NCBI GenBank assembly: GCA_030431525.1
Contig: JAUIJC010000033.1
Span: 1-48,062 of the forward strand
DNA from: Bacteroidia bacterium
GTDB taxonomy: Bacteria > Bacteroidota > Bacteroidia > Cytophagales > JAAEPT01
Reading direction: 5' to 3'
Length of the DNA: 48,062 nucleotides
Shown: positions 17,652 through 26,636 of the stretch, piece after piece
Numbering within the stretch: the stretch's first letter is position 1
Layout of the letters: every line of letters begins with the position of its first letter
Notes under the pieces: generated by a model
Told to the model about the DNA's origin: nothing
Seen by the model: only the letters and a program-made list of their open reading frames with translations
The model's database searches: none
Made by a program: the position numbers and the translations under genes

Positions 17652-17669
17652 TGTTCCCCCGACAATCCT

Positions 17670-17677
17670 TATCTTTG
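17670..17677 (+). promoter_or_regulatory. TATCTTTG -7 box for tpiA
   Basis: An exact TAnnTTTG match 63 bases before the tpiA ATG, immediately after the REP-like palindrome. No clear -33 box is seen. Confidence 0.5.
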
Positions 17678-17740
17678 CCACAAACCTGCCTCCTGACCAT
17701 GATGGAGGCCGAAAACTTTGGATTGCATCCCAATAGCATC

Positions 17741-18502
17741 ATGAGAAAGAAAATTGTTGCCGGTAACTGGAAACTCAACAACAACATTGAGGAGAGCCGT
17801 GCCTTGGCTAAAGAAGTAGCCGCTTTGGTAAAAGCAGAAGTAAGCGCCGACGTACAAATGGTTGTTTGCCCTGTTTCTGTGAACTTGTCTACTGTAGCCG
17901 CTGAAATCGACGGCGTGGAGAACTTGGCCCTCGGTGCCCAGAACGTTTACCCAAAAGCTTCTGGCGCTTACACTGGTGAGGTTTCTGCCCCATTGTTGAA
18001 AGCTGCTGGCGTTGGTTACGTATTGATCGGTCACAGCGAGCGTCGCGAGTACTTCAACGAGTCCAACGAGTTCTTGGCTGAGAAAGTGAAAGCTGCTTTG
18101 GCTGAAGGTTTGGTTCCTGTATTCTGCTGCGGCGAGACGTTGGAGCAACGCGAGAGCGGTGTTCACTTCGACTTCGTGAAGTCTCAGTTGACTGAAAGCC
18201 TTTACGACCTTTCTGAGGCTGACTTCAAGAAAGTGGTGATCGCATACGAGCCAATCTGGGCTATCGGTACTGGCGTTACTGCTTCTAGCGACCAAGCGCA
18301 AGAAATGCACAAGGTGCTTCGCGACCACGTTGCTTCTAAATATGGCCAAGAAGTTGCCGACAGCACTTCCATCCTTTACGGTGGTAGCTGTAAGCCTTCT
18401 AACGCTAAAGAATTGTTCGGTAAGCCTGACGTTGACGGCGGTTTGATCGGTGGTGCTTCTTTGAAAGCCCGCGACTTCGTTGACATCGCTTTGTCTTACT
18501 AA
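17741..18502 (+). CDS. tpiA: Triosephosphate isomerase
   Basis: 253 residues, the usual length. It interconverts dihydroxyacetone phosphate and glyceraldehyde 3-phosphate in glycolysis and gluconeogenesis. The ATG at 17741 starts MRKKIVAGNWKLN with N9 and K11. The electrophile is H98 in IGHSERR, and the catalytic base E170 is in AYEPIWAIGTG. The phosphate-binding end is YGGS...GLIGGASL. Upstream in-frame starts fall in the promoter or palindrome region. A heptad-arm hairpin starts two bases after the stop, before the small exported protein. Confidence 0.97.
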   Translation: MRKKIVAGNWKLNNNIEESRALAKEVAALVKAEVSADVQMVVCPVSVNLSTVAAEIDGVENLALGAQNVYPKASGAYTGEVSAPLLKAAGVGYVLIGHSERREYFNESNEFLAEKVKAALAEGLVPVFCCGETLEQRESGVHFDFVKSQLTESLYDLSEADFKKVVIAYEPIWAIGTGVTASSDQAQEMHKVLRDHVASKYGQEVADSTSILYGGSCKPSNAKELFGKPDVDGGLIGGASLKARDFVDIALSY

Positions 18503-18503
18503 G

Positions 18504-18582
18504 TACTGAGACTTTAGTACAGAGTACTGAGCTTTCCCTATCATCGGGAGACTCCGTACTCTGTGCTCAGTACTCCGTACCC
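18504..18582. repeat. Heptad-arm hairpin element, GTACTGA type
   Basis: Left-arm units GTACTGA, GACTTTA, GTACAGA, GTACTGA run in exact 7-base phase, starting at the last bases of tpiA. The core is GCTTTCCC-tatcatc-GGGAG. Right-arm units GTACTCT, GTGCTCA, GTACTCC follow. The core is shared with the elements at 20009 and 32590. Confidence 0.85.
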
Positions 18583-18595
18583 AAAAAACTCCCCC

Positions 18596-18940
18596 ATGAA
18601 ACACCTCCTCCTTGTCTTTGCCGTTTTAGTTTGCTTGTCCTTCACTTCAGCGAAGCGCCCAACCGCTGAGTTCCCTTGCTATATCTACGGACGGGTTTTC
18701 TTTGAAACCAACCAATCCTATGCTGACCACAGGGTTTTCATTGAACAAGACGAAGGGTTTGCGGACATTCTCGTGTTCATGGAGGACAATCCACTGGCCG
18801 CTCAAGAAATTGGCCATTGGCATGAGGTGGAAAGCCGTGCACTTGCAGACTTTGTCCTTTATAAAGTGACTGACAAAGCTTATGCGGATTTCTCCGTGTA
18901 TTACACCGATGAGGTGGCATTTGCTGGATGCCAGCAATAA
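18596..18940 (+). CDS. Exported DUF6150-like small protein
   Basis: 114 residues from the ATG at 18596 with the signal peptide MKHLLLVFAVLVCLSFTSA. The mature part has the alternating pattern YADHRVFIE, FADILVFMED, LADFVLYKV, YADFSVYYTD, then AGC near the end. It resembles the DUF6150 family, whose repeats alternate AD and VY. Function unknown. It lies 94 bases after tpiA, across a heptad-arm hairpin, and is followed by a UUCG-loop terminator. Confidence 0.65.
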   Translation: MKHLLLVFAVLVCLSFTSAKRPTAEFPCYIYGRVFFETNQSYADHRVFIEQDEGFADILVFMEDNPLAAQEIGHWHEVESRALADFVLYKVTDKAYADFSVYYTDEVAFAGCQQ

Positions 18941-19004
18941 TCCCTCTCAATAGACGAATTGAGGTTTTAAGTCATTATTGGCTCTCACCTCTTACTTCAT
19001 TAAT

Positions 19005-19024
19005 AGCCCTTCGGGGCTTTTTTT
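19005..19024 (+). terminator. Rho-independent terminator with UUCG loop
   Basis: AGCCC-TTCG-GGGCT followed by seven T's, 65 bases after the DUF6150-like stop. Confidence 0.9.
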
Positions 19025-19089
19025 ATTGCCCCTGCTTCCATTCTTGGAGGATTCAACAGCATTCGACCCCTCAAACAGCCATTTTTTCG

Positions 19090-19097
19090 TATCTTTT
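19090..19097 (+). promoter_or_regulatory. TATCTTTT -7-like box for prmA
   Basis: Matches TAnnTTTG at 7 of 8 positions, downstream of the terminator and 65 bases before the GTG chosen for prmA. Confidence 0.35.
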
Positions 19098-19161
19098 TGC
19101 CTTGGTTGAAAATACTGCCCATATACAAATTTGGGCACCCCATTCTAAAACTGATATTACT

Positions 19162-20004
19162 GTGGCTTTCTTGGAAATCACCTTGAAGATGCCGGCCGAG
19201 TGGACTGAACTGCTTGTGGCCGAATTGAGTGAGATGGCGTATGATTCCTTCTTGGAAGAGGAAGATGGGTTGAAAGCCTATGTTGTAGAGGAAAGCTTTG
19301 ATGAAGAAGCCCTTAAAGGGGTGCTTGCCCGCTATCAAGACCTCTTTTCAGCTGAATATTCCGTACAGGAACATGAGGAGAAAAACTGGAACGAGGAATG
19401 GGAAAAAAACTTTGACCCTGTAGAAATTGACACCTTCTGCCGCATTCGCGCACCTTTCCATGAAAGTGTTTCGGGTTATAACTACGAGTTATTAATCAAC
19501 CCACGCATGTCCTTTGGCACTGGCCACCATGCCACCACGGCGCTTATGATTAGCGCCATGGGCAAAGAGGATTTCCAAGGAAAGGAGGTAATGGACGCTG
19601 GTAGCGGTACGGGCATTTTGGCCATTATGGCTGAAAAACTCGGTGCCAAATCCGTTTTCGCCTATGACATCGACGATTGGGCCTTTGAGAACGCACCTGA
19701 GAACTTCAAGTTGAATGACTGCGAGAAAATCTCCCTCCAACAAGGCATCGTCACGTCGGTGAACCATCCCTTGGGAGATTATGACATCATTCTTGCAAAC
19801 ATCAACAAGAATATCCTTTTGGACGAGATGGAAGAATATGCCAAACGTCTAAGGGAAAACGGTTTGTTGTTCCTGAGCGGTTTCTACGAGCATGACCTAA
19901 AAGACATCGAAACCGAGGCAAACAAATACGGTCTTGTATTAAAAGGCCACAATGTGCGAACCGATTGGACGGCCGCTGTGTTCTCGCACAGTCAAAATGC
20001 TTAA
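19162..20004 (+). CDS. prmA: Ribosomal protein L11 methyltransferase
   Basis: 280 residues from the GTG at 19162 (VAFLEITLKMPAEWTELLVAELSE). The first beta strand needs this start; the ATG at 19189 would cut it, and the open frame upstream crosses a terminator. PrmA trimethylates L11, whose gene rplK is also in this window. Motifs: NEEWEKNFDPVEI, NPRMSFGTGHHATT (~112-125), SAM-binding DAGSGTG (145-151), and ILANINKNILL. Length fits the shorter Bacteroidota form. A heptad-arm hairpin begins five bases after the stop. Confidence 0.93.
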   Translation: MAFLEITLKMPAEWTELLVAELSEMAYDSFLEEEDGLKAYVVEESFDEEALKGVLARYQDLFSAEYSVQEHEEKNWNEEWEKNFDPVEIDTFCRIRAPFHESVSGYNYELLINPRMSFGTGHHATTALMISAMGKEDFQGKEVMDAGSGTGILAIMAEKLGAKSVFAYDIDDWAFENAPENFKLNDCEKISLQQGIVTSVNHPLGDYDIILANINKNILLDEMEEYAKRLRENGLLFLSGFYEHDLKDIETEANKYGLVLKGHNVRTDWTAAVFSHSQNA

Positions 20005-20008
20005 TTAG

Positions 20009-20095
20009 AGTATTGAGTACAAAGTACGGAGTACAGAGCTTTCCCAGATACTGGGGACTCAGTACTCCGTACTCGGTACTCTGTACTCCGTACCC
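20009..20095. repeat. Heptad-arm hairpin element, GTACTCC type
   Basis: Left-arm units GTATTGA, GTACAAA, GTACGGA, GTACAGA lead into the core GCTTTCCC-agatact-GGGGA. Right-arm units GTACTCC, GTACTCG, GTACTCT, GTACTCC follow. All are in exact 7-base phase. It starts five bases after the prmA stop and ends 35 bases before the next ATG. Confidence 0.9.
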
Positions 20096-20129
20096 CTCAT
20101 ATATGATTCCACGCAATACCCATATATCC

Positions 20130-23100
20130 ATGAAAAAGCTTTTTCTCTTGGGGATTTTGGTGCTGAGCGCACTTGGCGCCATTGCCCAGCCCAAGCGCTT
20201 TGAGTTTTCGGAGGAGCCTGACCAATTCATCAGCGATATCCTTGCTTTGGTGCGATACTCGGACCGTGGCGAGGTACTCACCACGGCTGAACAATTCCAG
20301 TCCTTTTGGTCTGGATGGGCCATGGGTACGGCACAGAAAAAGCACTTCATCGAGCTGGTGAAGCAAATGAAGGAAAAAGGCTACAAGGTTGACCCTGATG
20401 TGGTCTATCTGATGCGGATGTCTTACATGGGCGCCAACGCCCAAGGCATGCCACCTGCAGAAGTGGATTCCATGTTCTACACAGTGTCAAAAGCTGTGGA
20501 GAAATATGACCGCGACTATGTGGTGACCTTCATGAAAAACACGGGGGACTTTTTGAAGGAGCGTGCCCTCTATCAGCGTGGAACAGACCAAATCTTTGTT
20601 CGTGAGGGTTCTATGCGTTTCCGATTCCTTGACCTCGATGCGGCGGCAGCTCAAACGGAAACCTCAAGCCTAATCGATGAACCATTGGATGATTACGGCG
20701 ACGATCCTAATGAAGGAGAGCAAACAGGTGATGAATGGGACGATTGGGATGACAACTCCTATGAGGATGATTGGGCGAATACCGACAATGACAACACAAA
20801 CGAAGAAGATCCTTTTGCTGAGGAAGAAACGGTAGAGGAAAACCCTTACGGCAACCCACTATACGTTCCTCAGGAAATTCCTGTACCAGAAGGGCCCGTC
20901 ATTGAATTGGTGGATGTGGATTATGTTTTGATGACACGCCATGACACCACGGAATGGACAAAAACCAGCGCCACTTACATGCCCATGAAGAAAATGCTCG
21001 TGGGTAATGGTGGTAAGTTTGACTTCTCCACGGCAGGCATGTTGGAACAGGACTGCTATGTGGAGTTCGCGGAATATGCCTTTGACCTGAACAACTATCA
21101 CATCCGTGGCGAGCATACCAAGCTTACCAACAACACATGGTTGGAGGAGCCAGTAGAAGGTGTTTTCGAATACAAACCTGAATTGGCGGAGAACCCAATG
21201 CACTCCACCTACCCGCGCTTCACCTCCTACAGCAACCGCGTAAAACTTAAGGATTTGCCAGAAGGACTCACCTACAAAGGTGGTTTCTCCATGCGTGGCC
21301 GTCGCATCTTCAGTGCATCGGTAGCGGGTGGCGACTGTATTTTGGCTGCTGAATCCAATGACAAACCGCGCTTCCGTGCCGTTTCCAAATATTTGGAAAT
21401 CATGGACTCGGCTTTCGCGACTAAGCTTTCCCGCATTTCATTTTATCAGGGCACAGATTCCATTTATCACCCTGGTGTGGAGATGCGTTACTCTGTATCC
21501 CGCAAAAACATTCGTGTAGATTGCTCTACCACTCCTTTCAAGGACGCTCCATACATCGACACCTACCATGAAATGGAGCTTCATGTGGATGAGGCTTTGT
21601 GGAAAATTGAAGACACCACCTTATACCTGCGTCGCGGCCAAGGCCGAAACGTGAGTACCGAAGGACCAAAGGGCGACCAATCCATTGAGTCGCATGGCAT
21701 GAAGAAGTACATGAGTCAATCCGACAAGGAACCGACTGGCGTTCCTGCGTATTTCGACTCTGACAAAAACTTCCAGGTTGGTAAATACAACCAACTGAAA
21801 GGCATCTACCGCTTCCACCCTTTGCAGATGGCCGTGACCTATTCGCGCATTGTACGGAAGCGAGAATTCTATGTCTCAGACCTTGCAAGGCATTACAAAC
21901 AGAAGGAATCCACCATGCGGAATGCCATGTCTGGATTGATGAAACAGGGATACATCGACTATGAACCTGTCTCTGGTGTCGTGTTCATCACTCCAAAGGC
22001 GGAGCATTATGTCCTTTCCAGGAAAAACAAGGTCGACTTTGACAACATCACCATTGAATCAGCAAACCCTGGGGAATACAATGCTGAAATCAACATGGAG
22101 AAAAATGAGCTGAGCATTAATGGCGTAAAGAAAATTACGCTTAGTGACTCACTCAACGTGTATATCGAACCAGAGGATGGGAAGTTGACCTTGCTGGAAA
22201 ACCGTGACCTACTGTTTGACGGAAAGGTAAATGCTAACAACTACTTGTTCAACGGACGTGAATTCCTATTCAGCTACGACCGATTTGACATTGAACTCAA
22301 ACACATCGACTCCTTGGAGTTTACCGTGGACGTAAAAGACTCGCTCACTGGTCGAGTGATTGGCAAGGAAAAACTGCCTAACCAGCTGACCTACTCTTCT
22401 GGTAAACTCTACATCGACGAGCCTGGCAACAAATCTGGTCGCAAGCGTAACCCACGTTATCCTTACTTCGATGCGGATAAAGGAGCCTATGTCTTCTTCA
22501 ACCGTCCTGAAATTCTTGGTGGCGTTTATGACTCCACGGTTTACTACAAAATCCCAAAGTTCACTGCCGATAGCTTGAGTAACTCTTCGACAGAGGTAAC
22601 TGGCTTTGAGGGGACCTTCTATTCAGGTGATATCTTCCCTTCCATTAAGGAGAAGCTTTCCATCATGCCTGATAAATCCTTTGGTTTCAAGCACCCTACC
22701 CCAGAGGAAGGATACCAGCTTTATGGTGGTCAAGGTAAATTCAAGGGCGAGGTCACACTGAGTAACCGTGGTATTCGCGGAAAAGGAACCATTGAATTCC
22801 TGAACACAGTGTTGGAATCAGATGATTTTATCTTCTATAACGACTCGGTAGTGACGGACGGTAAGGTGGCCTTCACCAAGCCTGGAACAAACCCTGGACT
22901 TCCGCAAAGCATCACTTTCCCTCAGGTACAAATGGACAACTATCATATGAAGTGGGTACCACTTTCTGATAGCATGTTGGTGTCCAATGTGGGAGAGCCG
23001 TTCAAGGTCTTCGACAATACCGTAGAATTTGACGGAACGATGAACATCACCTACAAGGGCATGCGCGGTGAAGGTAAGCTGCAATCCCAAGGTGCTGTAA

Positions 23101-25745
23101 CCATCTCCGATAAGTTCTCCTTTGAGGAGCGTTCCTTTGAGGCGCACGATGCCCAGTTCCAGATTACTTCTGCCGACCCGAACAAGCCTGCACTTCGTTC
23201 CGACCAAGTACAGGTTACTTTCGACGTGGACAAGGGTATTGCCACCTTCAGTCCTGAGAAGAAAGGTGTGGCTTCCAACGAATTCCCATACTTGCAGTAC
23301 AAAACTTCGATTGACCACGGAACATGGTATGTGAATGACCACAAGGTGGTGATGAAGGGTGACGTTAACCAGTCCTACTTCTACTCGACTAACCCTGATC
23401 AAGATTCCTTGGCCTTTAACGCTTCCGAGGCAATCTATCGAATGGATGACCAAGACCTTCACGTAAAAGGTGTCCCACACATCAACGTGGCCGATGGTCG
23501 GGTACTTCCACACAACAAGGAAGTCTTCATTAAGGAAAACGCCCAAATTCAAACCCTGCATAAAGCAGAGATTGTCTTAGACACTCTTAATGAATACCAC
23601 CACTTGTTTGACGGTAACATCAACATCGTTTCCAGAAACAAGTTTGAAGGTAGCGCCTTGTATGAGTATGTGAACTTTGATGGAGACACCCTTTCCATCC
23701 AGTTCAACAGCTTTAACTTGATTGAGGAGGAAACAGAGAAAAAGAAACGTAAAGACGCTCCTATCCTCCACACCGTTTCCAAAGGTTCTATTTTGGGTGC
23801 AGACACCTTCCGTCTTGCTCCTAAAATGATTTACCGAGGTGAGGCTACCATGTGGGCGCACAAGGAACGATTGGTACTTGGCGGTGCCGCCAAGATTGAG
23901 CCTGAGGGACACGTTGCTCACTCAAGCTGGTTGAGCTATATCACCAAAGGCGACACCAACGTCATCCTGATTGATTTGGAAGATCAAACGATCCCTGAGG
24001 AGGAACGCCTATCAGGAATCCACTATTCCTATGGTGGACGAACCATGTATGGCTCACTCGCCAGCAAGGCTTCCTCACCGAAGGATAAGAATATCTTTAA
24101 TGCCTCGGGCGTATTGCGCTATAACATCGAGAACGACCGTTTTGATGTCGGTTCAGCAGAACGCATGCGAAATGAGACCTATGAAGGCAACTTGTTGAGC
24201 TATGATGACCGCAACGAAATCTTCCATCTCAACGGAAAATTCAACTTGGCCAACTTCGGACCTAACGAAGAAAAGCACATTTCTGCAGACTTTGCGGGTA
24301 ACGGTACATTCAATGCCTATGACACCTTGATGGAGGTCAATGGCATGATTCACCTGAATTTTGAGTTGCCAGACCAAGCTTATCAAGCCATGGGCTCCAA
24401 CTTGAAGGAAACCGCCTTGTTCGTTGGCGGTCCAAAGGCCTTCAATGTTTCAGACACGCTTTACAGCAACTTGGCAAACCTTGGAACTACCAAAGCAGTG
24501 GATACCTACAAAAAGTCATTGTTGGCTTCCCATTATTCACCGCTTTACAACGCAGGCAAGGACTTCCAAGAAGGCATTGTTCTCTCGGACGTTACCTTGC
24601 GCTGGTCTGAGAAGTATCAGGCATGGCACAGCGTAGGCCAATTGGGATTGAGCCATGTGACTAACCAAGATGTGAACACAAAACTGGATGGCTACTTGGA
24701 AATCAAAAATGGCCGCCATGGTTCGCAGGTGACCTTGTATTTCGAATTGAACCCAAATAGCTGGTATTTCTTCTCGTTCAAGAACAACCAGATGTTGACG
24801 GTTTCTTCCAATGGAACATACAACACTGAAATCACGAACAGGAGCACTGCTCTGAAGAACCAGCCGAAAGGTCTTTACTTCTTCGACATTGCACGTAGCT
24901 CTCACCCAAAACGCTTCCAGCGCACCTATCCTGACATGTACTTGGAGGGTCAACCATTGGAAGGTTTGGCTGATGCTTACAACAAAGGTGGCGGGTCCGA
25001 TATTAGCACGGAAACCCCAACAGAGGAGCAAGCACCTGAAGAAGGCGGGCTTGACAACTTGGAAGAGGGATTAGAATCCTTGGAGGACACTTCCGACGAC
25101 AATCCATTTGAAGGTTTGGAGGATATTGAAGACCTCGACACTCCTACCGAAGAAAGCGGACTTAGCGAGCTAGATATGTTGGAGGATGAGACCGCTGATG
25201 AAGAAAACTTGGATAACCTCGGAATCCTCGAGGACAACAGCGAGGAGGAACCACTTCAGGAAGTTGAAGAGCCGTTAGACTTTGGCGGACTGGAAGTAGA
25301 GGAACCTGTAGAGACTCCAGTTGTTGAGGCTGAGGAAGAAATTTCTGAACCTGTTGTAGAAGAAACTCCAGTGGAAGAAATGCCAATTGAGGAGGTGCCT
25401 GAAGAACCTGTGGTGGAGGAAACTCCTGAAGAGGAAATTCCTATTGAAGAAGTGGCTGAAGAGCCTATCGTGGAAGAGGCTCCTATTGAAGAAACAATAG
25501 AAAACACCACTGATCTTTTCATTGAGGACACTCCAGTTGAAGAAGCTGTCGAAGAGCTTACAGAACCTGTAATCGAAGAAACAACGGTAGAAGAGGCTGT
25601 GGAAGAAATGACAGAGCCAGTTGTAGAGGAAGCCCCTATCGAAGAAGTTTCTGAACCAACTCCTGAGGAAACTCCAGAAGAAAGCGGTTCCGACAGCGGA
25701 GATGAATTTGAGTGGGATATGGATGATTCAGGTGATGGCTGGTAA
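20130..25745 (+). CDS. Very large exported protein with acidic repeat tail
   Basis: 1871 residues from the ATG at 20130 with the signal peptide MKKLFLLGILVLSALGAIA. I do not recognise a named family. Residues ~185-250 are a first acidic stretch (DEWDDWDDNSYEDDW and similar). The large middle (~250-1600) is beta-rich with recurring strands such as FKGEVTLSNRGIRGKGTIEFL, NTVEFDGTMNITYKGMRGEG and LFDGNINIVSRNKF, loosely like beta-helix or OstA-type repeats. From ~1625 the tail is low-complexity, dominated by EE, VEE, PIEE and PVVEE units, ending FEWDMDDSGDGW. No T9SS tail is seen. It probably sits in the periplasm or outer membrane. It has its own terminator. Confidence 0.8.
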   Translation: MKKLFLLGILVLSALGAIAQPKRFEFSEEPDQFISDILALVRYSDRGEVLTTAEQFQSFWSGWAMGTAQKKHFIELVKQMKEKGYKVDPDVVYLMRMSYMGANAQGMPPAEVDSMFYTVSKAVEKYDRDYVVTFMKNTGDFLKERALYQRGTDQIFVREGSMRFRFLDLDAAAAQTETSSLIDEPLDDYGDDPNEGEQTGDEWDDWDDNSYEDDWANTDNDNTNEEDPFAEEETVEENPYGNPLYVPQEIPVPEGPVIELVDVDYVLMTRHDTTEWTKTSATYMPMKKMLVGNGGKFDFSTAGMLEQDCYVEFAEYAFDLNNYHIRGEHTKLTNNTWLEEPVEGVFEYKPELAENPMHSTYPRFTSYSNRVKLKDLPEGLTYKGGFSMRGRRIFSASVAGGDCILAAESNDKPRFRAVSKYLEIMDSAFATKLSRISFYQGTDSIYHPGVEMRYSVSRKNIRVDCSTTPFKDAPYIDTYHEMELHVDEALWKIEDTTLYLRRGQGRNVSTEGPKGDQSIESHGMKKYMSQSDKEPTGVPAYFDSDKNFQVGKYNQLKGIYRFHPLQMAVTYSRIVRKREFYVSDLARHYKQKESTMRNAMSGLMKQGYIDYEPVSGVVFITPKAEHYVLSRKNKVDFDNITIESANPGEYNAEINMEKNELSINGVKKITLSDSLNVYIEPEDGKLTLLENRDLLFDGKVNANNYLFNGREFLFSYDRFDIELKHIDSLEFTVDVKDSLTGRVIGKEKLPNQLTYSSGKLYIDEPGNKSGRKRNPRYPYFDADKGAYVFFNRPEILGGVYDSTVYYKIPKFTADSLSNSSTEVTGFEGTFYSGDIFPSIKEKLSIMPDKSFGFKHPTPEEGYQLYGGQGKFKGEVTLSNRGIRGKGTIEFLNTVLESDDFIFYNDSVVTDGKVAFTKPGTNPGLPQSITFPQVQMDNYHMKWVPLSDSMLVSNVGEPFKVFDNTVEFDGTMNITYKGMRGEGKLQSQGAVTISDKFSFEERSFEAHDAQFQITSADPNKPALRSDQVQVTFDVDKGIATFSPEKKGVASNEFPYLQYKTSIDHGTWYVNDHKVVMKGDVNQSYFYSTNPDQDSLAFNASEAIYRMDDQDLHVKGVPHINVADGRVLPHNKEVFIKENAQIQTLHKAEIVLDTLNEYHHLFDGNINIVSRNKFEGSALYEYVNFDGDTLSIQFNSFNLIEEETEKKKRKDAPILHTVSKGSILGADTFRLAPKMIYRGEATMWAHKERLVLGGAAKIEPEGHVAHSSWLSYITKGDTNVILIDLEDQTIPEEERLSGIHYSYGGRTMYGSLASKASSPKDKNIFNASGVLRYNIENDRFDVGSAERMRNETYEGNLLSYDDRNEIFHLNGKFNLANFGPNEEKHISADFAGNGTFNAYDTLMEVNGMIHLNFELPDQAYQAMGSNLKETALFVGGPKAFNVSDTLYSNLANLGTTKAVDTYKKSLLASHYSPLYNAGKDFQEGIVLSDVTLRWSEKYQAWHSVGQLGLSHVTNQDVNTKLDGYLEIKNGRHGSQVTLYFELNPNSWYFFSFKNNQMLTVSSNGTYNTEITNRSTALKNQPKGLYFFDIARSSHPKRFQRTYPDMYLEGQPLEGLADAYNKGGGSDISTETPTEEQAPEEGGLDNLEEGLESLEDTSDDNPFEGLEDIEDLDTPTEESGLSELDMLEDETADEENLDNLGILEDNSEEEPLQEVEEPLDFGGLEVEEPVETPVVEAEEEISEPVVEETPVEEMPIEEVPEEPVVEETPEEEIPIEEVAEEPIVEEAPIEETIENTTDLFIEDTPVEEAVEELTEPVIEETTVEEAVEEMTEPVVEEAPIEEVSEPTPEETPEESGSDSGDEFEWDMDDSGDGW

Positions 25746-25767
25746 GCCATTCCAACTAAAAGTATTG

Positions 25768-25800
25768 AAAGGACATGGGATTTTTTCCATGTCCTTTTTT
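25768..25800 (+). terminator. Terminator after the 1871-residue protein
   Basis: Stem AAAGGACATGG with its complement around a T-rich loop, then a T-run, 23 bases after the stop. Confidence 0.9.
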
Positions 25801-25875
25801 GTTGTGGAGGGGATTCCAAGCCCAAACTTCAAAGTCAGCTCAAAGGCTGCGTTTCCGATTGAACCCGCAAAACTT

Positions 25876-25883
25876 TAACTTTG
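25876..25883 (+). promoter_or_regulatory. TAACTTTG -7 box for plsY
   Basis: An exact TAnnTTTG match 33 bases upstream of the ATG at 25916. A GTTTC about 20 bases further up is a weak -33 candidate. Confidence 0.5.
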
Positions 25884-25915
25884 TCGTTTTGGCACTCAAT
25901 CAAGAATATTCAAAC

Positions 25916-26560
25916 ATGTTTATAATAATACTTGTAGTCTCACTCATACTTGCCTATTTACTTGGCTCCATTCCCACGGCAGTATGGTTGGGCAGGTCCC
26001 TCCACAACATTGACGTACGTGACCACGGAAGCGGAAATGCTGGTGCCACGAATACGTTTCGTGTATTGGGAGCCAAGGCTGGACTCACCGTTTTCCTCAT
26101 TGATGCATTTAAAGGATTCTTGGCTACCTCTATTCCAATTCTCCTTCAAAAGCAGGAGTTGATTTCCTTGGATGAAAACCAATTCATCATCGCTCAAATC
26201 ATCACAGGACTGGTTGCCGTAATCGGCCATGTATTCCCTGTGTTTGCAAATTTCAAAGGCGGCAAAGGCGTCGCGACACTTTTGGGAATGGTCCTCGCCA
26301 TCAACTATCTGGCAGCTTTGTGTTGCTTAGGCGTGTTCATCTTGGTATTCGCCATTTCCCGATACGTGTCATTGGGTTCCATGCTCGCAGCCATCACCTT
26401 CCCTATCCTGCTTCTTTTGCCAAAGTTCAATGCGGATAAAAACATGGTTTTGATTGGCTTCGGGATTGTCATTTCCCTGTTGGTAGTCATCACCCACAAG
26501 AAAAACATCAAACGCTTGCTCAACGGAGAGGAGAACAGGATTAATTTTAAAAAGGGATAA
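25916..26560 (+). CDS. plsY: Glycerol-3-phosphate acyltransferase PlsY
   Basis: 214 residues from the ATG at 25916. It transfers acyl groups from acyl phosphate to glycerol 3-phosphate in the inner membrane, the first step of phospholipid synthesis. Family motifs are present: YLLGSIPTAVWLGR, RDHGSGNAGATNTFRVLG (motif 1), GHVFPVFANFKGGKGVAT (motif 2) and IVISLLVVITHKKNIKRLLNGEENR near the end. About five hydrophobic segments are visible. An upstream open frame from 25775 runs through the previous terminator and is rejected. A bidirectional terminator follows. Confidence 0.96.
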   Translation: MFIIILVVSLILAYLLGSIPTAVWLGRSLHNIDVRDHGSGNAGATNTFRVLGAKAGLTVFLIDAFKGFLATSIPILLQKQELISLDENQFIIAQIITGLVAVIGHVFPVFANFKGGKGVATLLGMVLAINYLAALCCLGVFILVFAISRYVSLGSMLAAITFPILLLLPKFNADKNMVLIGFGIVISLLVVITHKKNIKRLLNGEENRINFKKG

Positions 26561-26581
26561 TCATCCTACTTTCGCCAACAA

Positions 26582-26620
26582 AGAAAACGCCCGTTCTCGA
26601 TGAACGGGCGTTTTCTTTTG
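26582..26620 (+). terminator. Bidirectional terminator between plsY and the dehydrogenase
   Basis: AGAAAACGCCCGTTC pairs perfectly with its complement around TCGAT, with A-run and T-run on either side. Both flanking genes converge on it. Confidence 0.9.
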
Positions 26621-26636
26621 CACCATTTTTCAGACC

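Noticed and set aside
18504-20095. Heptad hairpins considered as ordinary rho-independent terminators
   Set aside because: They lack T-runs, and similar ones lie inside rpoB-rpoC and pyrH-frr, where termination would be harmful. True terminators in this window have a T-run.
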